A stretch of 64,000 nucleotides of DNA. Source: Gerris lacustris (taxonomy: Eukaryota; Arthropoda; Insecta; Hemiptera; Gerridae). Made by a program: the position numbers and the translations under genes. Location: contig OX578279.1 in the NCBI GenBank assembly GCA_951217055.1, forward strand, positions 23,862,173 to 23,926,172, read 5' to 3'. Below the pieces are notes generated by a model. That model saw only the letters and a list, made by a program, of their open reading frames with translations. It was not told the DNA's origin and made no database searches. Shown here in pieces: positions 1 through 10,450 of this stretch (position 1 is its first letter; each line of letters opens with the position of its first letter).

Positions 1-260
1 AAGGTCAAGTGCGCCTAGTGAAGGAAAGTGGGGTAAAAACCCTTCTTGCGTCGAGTATTTCCCTTAACATAGAAAATCATCGTTTATTGAAGGGTGTAAA
101 TGAGATATATGTGCACAGTGCTTGTCAGATAAAATACAACAATCCGAAGTTGATCAAAGCAGCTGTTAGCAGTGGAAAATCAAATATTACCCTATCAAGG
201 GCAACGAGATCAGTCTCTGGCTCTGAGCAGTTCAAAAATTGCGAAGTTCGAAAAAAATGA
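1..260 (+). pseudogene. Fragment of an unidentified, possibly transposon-related ORF
   Basis: An open frame enters from the left edge and runs to TGA at 258-260. It includes an ATG at 9, but nothing shows that this is the true start. The peptide contains YVHSACQIKYNNPKLI and ends SVSGSEQFKNCEVRKK. Its YVHxxC...YxNPKxI look resembles the N-terminal Cys-containing segment of lineage-expanded insect proteins of transposon origin, as far as I recall. No catalytic motif is visible. The sequence after the stop can be read further in another frame, which suggests decay. Function not recognised. Confidence 0.3.
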
Positions 261-549
261 TAAACTTTGAAAGGCTTAATCTCGGAAACTATTGGGTCTA
301 CAGAGACAGTTCTAGTATCATATTGTAGTAAATTTAAAAACGTACTAAAAAAAGTTTTTTCAGAAACTAGTCCTTTAGGGTTATAATCGCCAAAATTTGG
401 AAAAATAACGATTTTTTCGTTTTTTGACAAAGTTCGGCGCTCGAGGTCACAAACTTGGATTATTTATTAGGACAACATCATAAACAAGTCTGCAAAAAAT
501 CAGAACTACCGGATTTGACGCATACTGTGATGTATAAAGTTACTGGACT

Positions 550-806
550 ATGAATAGATAAAGTTAGAATTTTTCCCCGTCCTAAAATCCTAATTTTACA
601 TTTGAAGCTTACTCGAGCGTTGTCCAACCAACACGTCCTGGGCATTGGTAAAAAAAACATGTGTACCAAATTTCTACCAAATCGGTCAACTTTTACTCAA
701 GTTATCGTTATCGGTTGATTTTGTTACGGTTGGTTTTGTGACAGTTGTTTTCTTCGGATTCACTCCTAGGCTCCAGACGCTGTAACGCCATAAGGATCTT
801 CGTTCC
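550..806 (-). repeat. Dispersed repeat R1, internal fragment
   Basis: This segment repeats at 5448-5745 on the same strand and at about 8255-8460 on the opposite strand. Shared blocks are the reverse complement of AACTTGAGTAAAAGTTGACC, the CCTGGGCATTGGTA block and the GAACGAAG/CTTCGTTC block. No coding potential was seen. Both outer ends of the family are missing here. Confidence 0.7.
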
Positions 807-979
807 AAAAATAAAAACCTACTTGTAACATTATGTGGACAAGAACCGATTATATTTATGATAATATAAAGTGACAGTCAAAACTTCAAAAAATCTTATT
901 ATATTGCTAAAATTTACAAAAAGACGACGTAAATTACATAACAACCAATTTTACCTTTTACAGGTCAAAGACCTGCTGA

Positions 980-1067
980 ATGGAATGTAAATATTGAAAA
1001 ATCAAACTATGACTCGCTGGATAAATAATTTATCCTGCGAGTCATAGTTTGATTCATTACATTCAAT
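980..1067. repeat. Long hairpin 1 (palindrome)
   Basis: ATCAAACTATGACTCGC (1001-1017) faces its exact reverse complement at 1037-1053. The inner part GGATAAAT/ATTTATCC also pairs, leaving a one-base centre, so the core stem is about 25 bp with one mismatch. A weaker extension pairs GAATGTAA (982-989) with TTACATTC. It sits directly beside a second, longer hairpin. Confidence 0.8.
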
Positions 1068-1163
1068 TATTACATGTTTGTTTATACTATGGACATTTAG
1101 CGGCTAAGGTAATTATTACCTTAGCAGCTAAATGTTCATAGTATAAACAAACATGTAATAATT
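1065..1163. repeat. Long hairpin 2 (near-perfect 49-bp stem)
   Basis: The left arm starts at 1065 with AATTATTACATGTTTG and reads inward through TTTATACTATGGAC and CGGCTAAGGTAAT. The right arm returns as its reverse complement and ends at 1163 with CAAACATGTAATAATT. I count two mismatches over roughly 49 pairs and almost no loop. The stem is longer and cleaner than a typical animal pre-miRNA, so a small foldback element or a young inverted duplication is more likely than a microRNA. Confidence 0.8.
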
Positions 1164-1169
1164 AAATTA

Positions 1170-3030
1170 AAATGTTTAATTATGGAGGAATGAGGTCAAC
1201 ATTTTGAGGACGACAAACCTACCTTCATTTGAAATTATAAAGGTAGAAAAAAGATATTATTCTGCGTTGATGTTTGGTGACACAGATTCATATTTTTATG
1301 ACAATGATGAAATAGGAGGTTAATATCTTGTATAGTTTGACGTCAAACAGAAACGTCACTTAGATTCTTCTACTCTGAGCCCCTCATTAATATTGTAAGA
1401 CTTCACTCTAGACATACTGAATTATTAATAATATTCTAGTATACTGTATAGTACCTGAGGATTAAAAACCTCTGAGCTTTTGAGTATCCTACCAATTTCT
1501 AAGCTTTTTATGGGATTATAAAACTTTTGGCCCTTCATTTAGCATTTCATAGGAATAATACTGCTGTGAAACAAACCCTTAAGATTATACTTTCAGAATC
1601 TTTTAATCTTATTTAACCAGATACATGCTTGTAATTTTTAAGTTTAAGCATTATAAAATAATGCGATATTTGTGTTCAAGCCCCTTAACACACGTGGTTT
1701 CAACCTGGTTTCCAGGTTCATGCAGTAACGATTACTTAACTCCTGCTAACATAACCTTCAAGTTCTTTGTTAAGGCGCTTGTCTCCTTCAACTTTATTTG
1801 GCAAGCCCGGGTTGCCAAATAATATATTTAATACAGTTTTCATGATAAATATCGCTTTGATGGATTTTTATTAGGTGTAAGAAAATATAGTCAAAGTTTG
1901 ATTTCATATAATTAGAATCTTTTAATTTATTTTTGTATTTTTATTGTTAATTCTTGGTAGTTGTTATGTTCTTGATTTTAAATTGGTTACTATTTAATTG
2001 TTGACTAATTTATATTTACTATATTTAAAATTAAAAAAAATCAGTAATTTATAAACAGTATGTTGTAGTGGTCATTGGTTAGTTGACCAATTATGTTTTT
2101 TAAATTATGTTTAAAATAATTTTAAAATTCAGATAATGACTAATATATGACTCTCTCCCAGAGAAATAGAATAATGACTTCATAAGTGAGTTAAACTAAT
2201 TGATTTATAGTGTGTTTAGATTATTGTAATTAAGGAATATAAACAATATGTAATTATGTTCTAGAGGATATGAGAAATTGACATTATTGTTTGGTTGTTT
2301 TAGCCAATATGAAGATAACCTTAGTCTGGGTCGAAACGTTTCTAAACAACATGTTTTAAATCGTCATTTGTTAAAAAAATCTATCACAGCGATATTTATC
2401 ATATAAATTAAGAAGGTGTTCATAAACTTAAATGTTTATAATTTTCATTTAATATAAAAATAAAAAAATAAATAAAAAAAATGTTTTTCTACTCGTAGTA
2501 GTCGGGACCAATTACTAAGGAAAGATTTTTGTTAATTATATTTGATCTGTTAGGAGTATAGAAATAAGTGGGGAAGGTAAATAAAAATCTCTATCATCTA
2601 GAAATTCTTGGTTAGCCAAAATATTTCATGTTTCTTGGCAGTACTAACCTATCAAATTAAAAAATATTATATTACAAATAACATATTGCCTTGTGAAGCA
2701 GGGTATCCAAAATAAAATAACTTGAACAATGTTGTTTTTATTTTACATTAAGATACCGTGAAATTTTTATGGACAAATTGTTCACTACTTTATAGATATT
2801 GGATACAAATTAAAGACAATTTTAATATTCAATAATCTTTGACGTTGGTAAATCGCATATAGTTTGCAGGGTATAGAATAGCACGGGGAAAGTTTTTAAA
2901 TAAGTGAACATTTAAAATGGCTCTAACTTAGGTCTTATTGTGAGCCACAATATGCAATGTAGGCTTAAATAAAAAGAATTTCCTTGAATTTTGATTTTAA
3001 AAATGCTCATTATGTGTGGTTAATTTAAAT
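1170..3030. other. AT-rich stretch, no gene recognised
   Basis: There is no ORF with family resemblance and no RNA gene. Short homopolymer runs are frequent. A 65-codon frame at 1625-1822 looks random. Confidence 0.5.
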
Positions 3031-3105
3031 ACGAATCTAACCATATAAGACGTCTTCCTGGGAAAAATCTAGTTCGAGATATTGATGAAAATAAATCTCT
3101 GAAAT
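3025..3105. repeat. Short dispersed repeat (TACGAATCTAACC family)
   Basis: The block ATACGAATCTAACC followed by GGGAAAAATCTAGTT and TATTGATGAAAATAAATCT recurs at 7195-7265 in the same order. A weaker form is at 6411-6460. The three copies lie within 4.3 kb. Confidence 0.6.
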
Positions 3106-3281
3106 TCTGAATTCTGAAAACGAAGTATTGTAAGATCTCACCTGTTGAACACTTGTTAAATATAATTTAATTTATTAGATATTATTGGAATTTTAAATTC
3201 TTCTTGTGAATCTTATTTTATCTTATTTTAATCTTTCTTTGTTATTTCTTCTACAATTCTACACACCGATACCGAAATCGA

Positions 3282-3868
3282 CTGCCAATTGGTACGGCAC
3301 ATAGCTTCCTCGCATCCTATCACGTATTTTATTGATTTTATGCTTTTGCAAGCATAAAATATTGTCATTGCATAATGTCTATTTTGTTTAATTGTTTCCC
3401 CCGTTTTTTTTAATCTGTCAAAATTGTTTTGATTTTTTACATGAATTAAAGTATCAATTAAGCAAAAGTTAAAGAGCGCAGACGGTTCAAATTAATCTGG
3501 GGCTGCTGACTACTTTCGATAAACCATCCAAATTTCATACAAATCAGATATGTACTTTTGAAGCTATAGGTGTTAATAAATATAGTGTGCGCATGTGGAA
3601 GAGAAAACAAATAGGCGCAGAAAGTTGAAACTTACATGGAACCAACAATAGGCTATTCATGTCCTAACATCGAAATTTCATTAATATCGGACGTGCAGTT
3701 TTTAAGATGTGTTAGTTCGCAAACATAGACACGGATCCAACAATGTTCCCTGATGTCTGAAATGGATTTCTGTCTTGGAATTTTTTAAATCGGAGATATA
3801 AACTAATTTTGTTCTTCAGAACGATCACATAACCTTCTGTTACCTTTGGTAAGCTCGGAAGCAAAACG
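3282..3868 (-). repeat. Dispersed repeat R1, full-length copy (subtype 2 interior)
   Basis: Read on the minus strand, the unit begins with GCTTCCGAGCTTACC and ends with GAGGAAGCTATGTGCC...CCAATTGGCAG. The same two ends bracket 8076-8631. The interior differs between copies. This one carries the CTATAGCTTCAAAAGTAC and CAACTTTCTGCGCC blocks, also found at 37,646-37,990 and 56,322-56,530. The ends are not inverted repeats of each other and no protein is encoded. The element class is unknown. Confidence 0.7.
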
Positions 3869-4639
3869 CCACTAAATTAATTCAAAGAAAGTTGGTCTGC
3901 TTATCTTTTTATTTTTATATTCCATGAATTTATTAATTTGTAATTTGTTTTGAAACATTGATCCACACAAAAATGATTAGGTCGTGAATCACCGACAAGT
4001 CTCAAGATATAAATATATACATAATAATAAATCAAGAAAAAAAAAATTAATAACTTGATAACTATATAGTTTTTCGTTTGTTTTTTTTTAAATTTTTTAT
4101 TAGATTAATTTATACCACAATTGTGAATGAAAAAATTTCAAGAAAAAGTAAATCTGTTTCTAACCAATTCTTACAACAAATTTCATAGTTATTATTTTTA
4201 TTGTTAAATTTGTACTGGATAAGAAGAAGAAACCGTTACAACGCGGAAACTACGTTTTTTTTTATTAAATGAAACAAAGGGCCTACAGTTGTAGTTCGTG
4301 TTTAGATCCACTGCGTAGTTTTGTATCTATAATGAATTTCTCCTTGCTTATTTTGGATCCAAGGTAATTTTGTCAGAGTTTAGCTGTAGCTCACACCGTG
4401 TTCCTAGTTTCTATCCACGTGGCTACCCATGACCTTATAGTAGCGAATTTATTTTACTATGAATAAATACAACTTCATTTCTACGTCAAAAGAAATATCG
4501 CGATGTATCCATTGTTCTGTGTTAATTATGGAACTAATGTACAATTACACATGAGACTTATTACAATATATGAATTATTAAATTATAATATAGAGCTAGG
4601 AGCTAGGTATTAGCCGGACAAAAATTGGACTCTATGCTC

Positions 4640-4860
4640 TGTCTGTCGTCTGTGCAGACGAGTGGAGCCTGCACTAATGGGCCGATTTCAAGTGAATTTG
4701 GCATACTTAATCAGACAATTCATACCCCGAAGCGAAACCGCGGTAAATAAATTTTAGCACTTATTTTGGGGGGTGTTACCCCCGAAAAACTCGGGGTAAA
4801 AACATTTGGTGTCGTGGGACACCCGGTAGGAACGAAGTTCCTTACGCTTTTCATTAAATA
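4640..4860. repeat. Moderately GC-rich repeat remnant
   Basis: A block containing CTGTCTGTCGTCTGTGCAGA, a run of G at about 4768 with a CCCCCGAA return, and GAACGAAGTTCC (4832-4843). The last motif matches the CCATAAGGAACTTCGTTC edge of R1 at 5725, so this is probably a related or nested insertion. No coding sequence was recognised. Confidence 0.4.
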
Positions 4861-5447
4861 TAAATTATAAAATCTTTTTTTTTTTATTATAAAATCACAG
4901 TTCCAAAATTAGTATATGATACTAACTTATACATGGTGGAGTTAAAAAAGAGACAAAATTAAAAGTAACTAACTATTTGAATTAGCGGAGTTAAGGCAAA
5001 ATTAAATGAAAAGCTTTTTATTATCTTTGAAGCTAGCGTCTTTCAATAAATAATGTATTGTATATTGGGAAAAAAGATAATGATGAATTTATAGTTGAAG
5101 CAGATGGTTGTAGAGAAGGAAAAGAACTGTCCTCATAGGCTCCGTCGGCATATTCCTCCAATTAAATAATATAATAAAAAAAAAAAATCACTAACTCACA
5201 AAAACTGCTGCCTGTATCAGGTTGAAACTTTACATGCCTGTTTCAATTGTACTATAGGTGATGTATACGAAGTTTCATTTAAATCGTTACGTTAGAACGT
5301 AAGATATCGGTAAACGCGTTGTTTTCTTTATTTAAAACATTTAGGTCCGCTTTAATAAATTTAGCGATCTTTATCACTTCATAGCAGAGTTGGTGTTCGT
5401 TTTACAAAAAAAAAAAAAAAATATAAAAGTTGTTTGTCTCATTAAAT

Positions 5448-5745
5448 AGATAAAGTTAGAATTTTTTCCCGTCCTAAAATTCCAATTTTAAAGTTTACGC
5501 AAGCGTTGCGCGTGAACGCTTGGGCGGATAACGTTGTCCAACGTCCCTGTCCTGGGCATTGGTAGAATGAACATGTGTACCAAATTTCAACTAAGTCGGT
5601 CAACTTTTACACAAGTTATCGTCATCCGTAGATTTCGTGACGCTTTTAGCGTGACGGTTATTTTGTGACGGTGATTTTGGTCGTTTTTTTCGGATTCACC
5701 CCCGGGCTCCAGATCGTGCCATAAGGAACTTCGTTCTATAAATTA
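5448..5745 (-). repeat. Dispersed repeat R1, internal fragment (subtype 1)
   Basis: Closely parallels 550-806, and in reverse 8255-8460. It carries the AACGCTTGGGCGGATAACG block that is missing from the 550 copy. It ends near GCCATAAGGAACTTCG. Confidence 0.7.
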
Positions 5746-6016
5746 TAAAATTTAGGGTACGTCTTTAGATATTTACTCCCCTATATTTTTTTTAGCATAT
5801 AAATGACTTTGACGGATCTGTAGGGAATGTACTATAAATATTTGAATATCACCTTCTGTTTTAGGTTTCTGTACGAATTACGAAAAGAAAGCTTATATAT
5901 CGGCTCTGTCTGTCTGTTTGTCCGTTGGCATGTTTCAATTCATAAAGTACTAACTACTATAGCTAGGAACATGAAATTCGGCACACAGGTGCATCTCGGC
6001 ATTTGTGACAACTTAT

Positions 6017-6300
6017 ATTTTTGGAGTTTTTACACTTAATATTTCCAAGATGGCGGCTAATATGGCTGGCGACTAAAAAAAAGTTTTTAGTCACCATGAC
6101 ATGTTATACATAAATTTAAAGGTCTTGAAGTTTAGAAACAGGAAATGCAACTATTAAAATTTCACACTTAATATTTTGAAGATGGCGGGCAACTAAAAAG
6201 AATGTTTTTAGTCACCATGACATGTTATACATCAATTTAAAGGTCTTGAAGTGTATAAAAAGAATATGCAACTATTCAAATTTTACACTTAATAATTTTA
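6017..6300 (+). repeat. Tandem duplication, ~133-bp unit
   Basis: Two successive units and the start of a third each contain TTTACACTTAAT(A), then AAGATGGCGG, then TTTTTAGTCACCATGACATG, TTATACAT and AAAGGTCTTGAAG. Starts are at about 6028, 6163 and 6285. Upstream sequence (5900-6010) has the CTCTGTCTGTCTGTTTGTC string that accompanies other repeats here. Confidence 0.7.
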
Positions 6301-7086
6301 ACTTAATCGTACAGAAACCGGCAATTTTCACCTCACTTACTTACTTGAAGCGCGTCATACTTGTTTATAAAGGGAGTAACAATCTAGAGAAGTGCCAAAT
6401 ATAGTTTGTCTAAATACGAATCAAACTTTATATAGTTTTTCCGGGATAAATCTAGTAATCTTTAAATGGGAGAAGTGAAAGGCCGGGTCCGATTTTCCGC
6501 AAGTCAAAAGTTATTTTTATGATAAAATGTTCAATAATAATAGAATGCTCCTACAAAAACCCGAAACCACTATTAAATGGAAAACCCTGGACCAAGTAAT
6601 TATGCACTTTTATATGGGAAAGTTCGACTAATTTGTGTCGGACCGATTGTAACTTCTATTTATTAGTAGGAAATAATATACTGAAAGGTAGAAATTTGAT
6701 ATCCAAGAGTAAATTTATGATCATACGTGATCTCACTAAAAACAAATAAAATTTATATATATTTAATAGAACATGAATTATAGAGATATTAGATGTTATT
6801 TGAACGTGAAAGTGTAAAGGATTCATCATAAACGTCTACCAGGAAGACATGCAGCCTCTTTCTTTAACTCCATTTTCAAGGAAAGGCTATTCTTAGCAAC
6901 CAATATAGCTCTATCTTTACCTTTTGTCTTATAAAAACCTCTTCTTTCCTTGAAGACCTCTTCTTTTCCTAAAGACCTCTTCTTCTTTCATTAAAGAGTT
7001 TATTTTCTTTTTCGATAGCTTTTTAATAAATCTTTTTCTTAATTATGTCAATTTAAACTATTTGATATACCTACTTTATTTATACT

Positions 7087-7109
7087 ACCCCCCCCCCCCC
7101 CCAAAAAAA
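7087..7109. repeat. Poly(C)/poly(A) tract
   Basis: About 16 C residues followed by 8 A residues. Simple sequence only. Confidence 0.8.
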
Positions 7110-7194
7110 AACTCTGAAAGGACGTGAAAAAAAATCTTTCTCGAAAACAGCTGCGACGATTTTGGCTAAAAACATCTATAATGTAGTCCATTTG

Positions 7195-7265
7195 GATACG
7201 AATCTAACGATTTAAGCCGTTTTCCTAGGAAAATCTAGTTTCCAAGGTATTGATGAAAATAAATC
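7195..7265. repeat. Short dispersed repeat (TACGAATCTAACC family), second copy
   Basis: Matches 3025-3105 over GGATACGAATCTAAC and GAAAATCTAGTT, then TATTGATGAAAATAAATCTA. Confidence 0.6.
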
Positions 7266-7437
7266 TAATTTTTTTTTGAAAATCGAAAACAACAAGTATC
7301 TGGAACCGAGATTTATATGAGAAAGTTAGTCTGCATTCTGCATTGTATCGGACCGTTTTTTAACAGTTTCTGGGCTAGCTACGTCCTGCGGATGTATTTT
7401 GCCGATCGCATATTCTTTGAGGAAACCAAAAAAAATA

Positions 7438-7500
7438 TTTTCGTTCTTCAGAACGATCACATAGCTTCCGTTACCTTCGGTAAGCTCGGAAGCAAAAAAT
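7438..7500 (-). repeat. Dispersed repeat R1, terminal fragment
   Basis: Contains TTCTTCAGAACGATCACATA and TACCTTCGGTAAGCTCGGAAGC, matching the end at 3815-3868. It abuts a fragment of the PIF/Harbinger-like MITE terminus (CACGCTATCTCCTAGACT, 7531-7548). Confidence 0.65.
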
Positions 7501-8075
7501 TCTAGCTTATGTTAGTAAGTAACTTTTATGCACGCTATCTCCTAGACTCCTAGACTAATATCTCCTTTTATCAGCGTATTTCTAATCTCAATCTAAAGCA
7601 ATATAATTATACCAGAATAAAAACAACAACATTGTATGCCCTTTAAAGAAAAAACTAGTGCTCTCATTCCTCTCTAATTTTTTCCTCCTTTTTCTGCCCA
7701 AGAGAAAGCACTGATTGACTTGATAAAAACTCGACTTCAAAACCGGAAAGAGTTCGTAACTAAAGTAAATGAATTATTGTATGTCAACTTAGTAAGATAT
7801 TTAACTGATTCTGTACACTCACCGTGGTAATGCATGTAGTTTAGTGCATGTAATTTTGTCTTCTTTGGGAGGTCTGCCTAAATAAATAAAACTATTTCTC
7901 CGGTATAAGTTGGCTGTAGTCACTCCTTTTTTGTCTGGAGAGAAAGTCATTTTTAAAACACTGCCAAAAGAGTAGAGTATTATTAACTGTCCGCTGTCAA
8001 TGTATACTTTATACATGGTATATGAATTATGGTTATGAGCTTTTAATGCATTTGCAATGTTAAATTAGGGTTACA

Positions 8076-8631
8076 TTTTGCTTCCGAGCTTACCGAAGGT
8101 AACGGAAGCATTGTGTTCACTTTTGAGAACGTAAACTTTTATGCCTCCGATTTCAAAAATTCCAAGACAGAAATCCGTTTCAGACATCAGGGAACATTTT
8201 TGGTCTCGTGTCTGTCTGTCTGTCTGTCTGTCGGTCTGTGTGTCCGCGAATTATGAAACGTGCGACGATAACTTGAGTAAAAGTTGACCGATTTGGTAGA
8301 AATTTGGTAGACATGTTCATTTTACCAATACCCAGGACGAGTTCGTTGGACAACGTTATCCGTCCAAGCGTTCACGAGCAACGCTCGCGTAAACGTGAAC
8401 TTTAAATTTAAAATTGGAATTTTAGGTCGGGGAAAAAATCTAACTTCATCTATTCAATGAGACTTTTTTTCAGATTTTTTTCAAATACAATTTTTTAGTA
8501 AAACCAACACCGCTATGAAGTGTTATAGATCGCTAAAACTTTTAATAGTTTTTACAAAATAAACAATATAACAATAATTGTTATAGTACATGATAGGTTG
8601 CGAGGAAGCTATGTGCCACTCTAATTGGCAG
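8076..8631 (+). repeat. Dispersed repeat R1, full-length copy (subtype 1 interior)
   Basis: Starts TTTTGCTTCCGAGCTTACCG and ends GAAGCTATGTGCCACTCTAATTGGCAG. It includes a CTGT microsatellite (8212-8232) and the AACTTGAGTAAAAGTTGACC block. Compared with 3282-3868, the outer segments are shared but the middle differs. That mosaic pattern points to a non-autonomous family with exchangeable interiors. Confidence 0.75.
8212..8241 (+). repeat. (CTGT)n microsatellite inside R1
   Basis: About six consecutive CTGT units, then degenerate copies. It lies inside the repeat element. Confidence 0.8.
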
Positions 8632-8639
8632 TCTATCTT

Positions 8640-10010
8640 ACTTTGTATTATTTTTTTATTATTATTTTATATTTATTTTATTTTGCCGAATATTTAATTA
8701 TTCATTTTTGTATTATACTTTACTATACAGTTATGATTATTATTATTTTTTTATTTTTTTTCATTCATCATGAAGTTTGAGGGTTCATTTTACTAGACGC
8801 ACGGCGTGTGCCGTGTGCCCTTTATTTAGTTAATTTTGATCTTCGTCGGCGATGCCTAAACATTACAATTACAATATTTCTTGCCTCTTTAAGAAAAGAA
8901 GATATTTATTATAATGAAGTTATTTAATTTAATTAATATATTATTAAAAACAAATGTTTGTGTGTAGATAATTCTAAAAAAATCGAGTTAAGATAATTCT
9001 AGAATGTTCTTAAAGATTTTATTTTGGTTTTTTTTACTTTACTTATGCGCATTTAAGTAATTTTTCATTTCATCATTTCACTTTGGATTGGCACTATCAT
9101 ACTTACTATAACCCTGAAGTAAGACGTATCTCTGTCGCATTAAAGATTTTATTTTCTAGGTTAACCATTTAATGTCCTTGATGATGATGTTGGTACTTAG
9201 TAGCATGTACAATTTATAGCTTAACTCTAGTTTTGAGTATGTATGTAGGCTACGAATCATGTCACTTTCTTATTGAAAAAGTTTATTTTTTTAGGTTATT
9301 TCCTATATACTTACCATACCATTGAGCACACGTTTCTACCACCTTTAGTGCAATTCTTCCGTCTTTGTTTGCACATATTGGTTTCTTTATAGGCTCTTGA
9401 GTGGCTCTTCAACTGCTAAGTAGGTTAAGGATCGCTATCATATTAAAAAGTTATTTCACAGTATTTTTATTTTAAATTATTTTAAATACTCTCTCTATTT
9501 TTTCCCTCTCAAATTGCACATTTTTCTAGACATTATATGATATGGGGTTTTTTAAAAAATTTAAAATAAGATACCCTATATAAAAAGTGTTTTTTGTTCT
9601 TCCTTTCTTCTCCTCCCTCGGGATTTAGGTTACTACCATCTATAAAGTGAAATGTAGTGTTCTTTGTAACACTAAGATCTGTAGACCTTCCCACACAATT
9701 GGTATTTGGTTCTTCCTAGACTTCCTTTCCTTCTGAAACTTGTTTAGTTTACAAAGTTACCTGTTTATTTATAAAGATTGCTTAGACTCACCATAACCTT
9801 TTTTCATGGGATCCTCTCTGAATTTCCTTAGGCTCGGCTAGGGTCTTTGCAGAGCAGTTGTTTATTTAAGGATGTTTACTAAGTTATTGTGTTATGCTGT
9901 TTTCTTTTTATACTTTCTTTTGGAAAACAGTTTATTTAGGATATTAATGTGTATAATGTCATTTTCTTTTGCTAGATTTATTTTTTAGTGATAAGGGATT
10001 TGCTTATCGT
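8640..10010. other. Gene-free AT-rich stretch
   Basis: Only short frames and T-rich runs. No exon, RNA gene or bounded repeat was recognised. Confidence 0.45.
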
Positions 10011-10014
10011 CTGT

Positions 10015-10450
10015 TGCAGTGGAAGGATAGAGTTGCATGTCGTACGAGTGCCAGTAAAATGTCTAATGGTAAGGATAGGTTAGAGTCGATGTTATTTAGC
10101 GTGTCTGCAGAGGGATCGTAGTACTAGTGTAGGGTGGATGAATGAACGGGAACGGAGTTGTGCAGGGGTTGAGTCGCTAGACGGCGGGTATCTGGCATGA
10201 GCATGCCCGTTTTAGGAGGGAAAATAGTGAAGGCGGCGGTTCGGGAGTCGAAGCGCCTCGAAGGCGCCTGGTGTACCGTCCTTGAACCGGGCGGGCCCCC
10301 ACTCTGAGGGGATGCTAGGGCGTCTACGTGACGTGGCTCATGGAGACTGGGTGGGGGCTACGCCCCTGGGCCAGGCCCCCTTCTATACCAGCAGTCCGAC
10401 CCAACCCGTCGTAACGGTCGTTACTTTCCTCGGTTTCTAACCTCTATAAA
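10015..10450. other. Isolated GC-rich island of unknown origin
   Basis: Within AT-rich surroundings, about 10,140-10,400 is strongly G+C-rich: GAAGCGCCTCGAAGGCGCC, CCGGGCGGGCCCCCAC, GGGGGCTACGCCCCTGGG. It includes short self-complementary segments (GGCGCCT, GGGGGC..GCCCC). No long frame or protein family is recognisable. Candidates are the 5' end of a retroelement, a CpG-rich regulatory island for a promoter I cannot see, or transferred DNA. Nothing visible decides between them. Confidence 0.35.

Noticed and set aside
1065..1163. microRNA precursor
   Set aside because: The stem is too long and too perfect with almost no loop, and it neighbours another palindrome. No conserved miRNA seed recognised.
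7819..8016. 65-codon minus frame as a possible exon
   Set aside because: No flanking splice logic that extends it and no recognisable motif.
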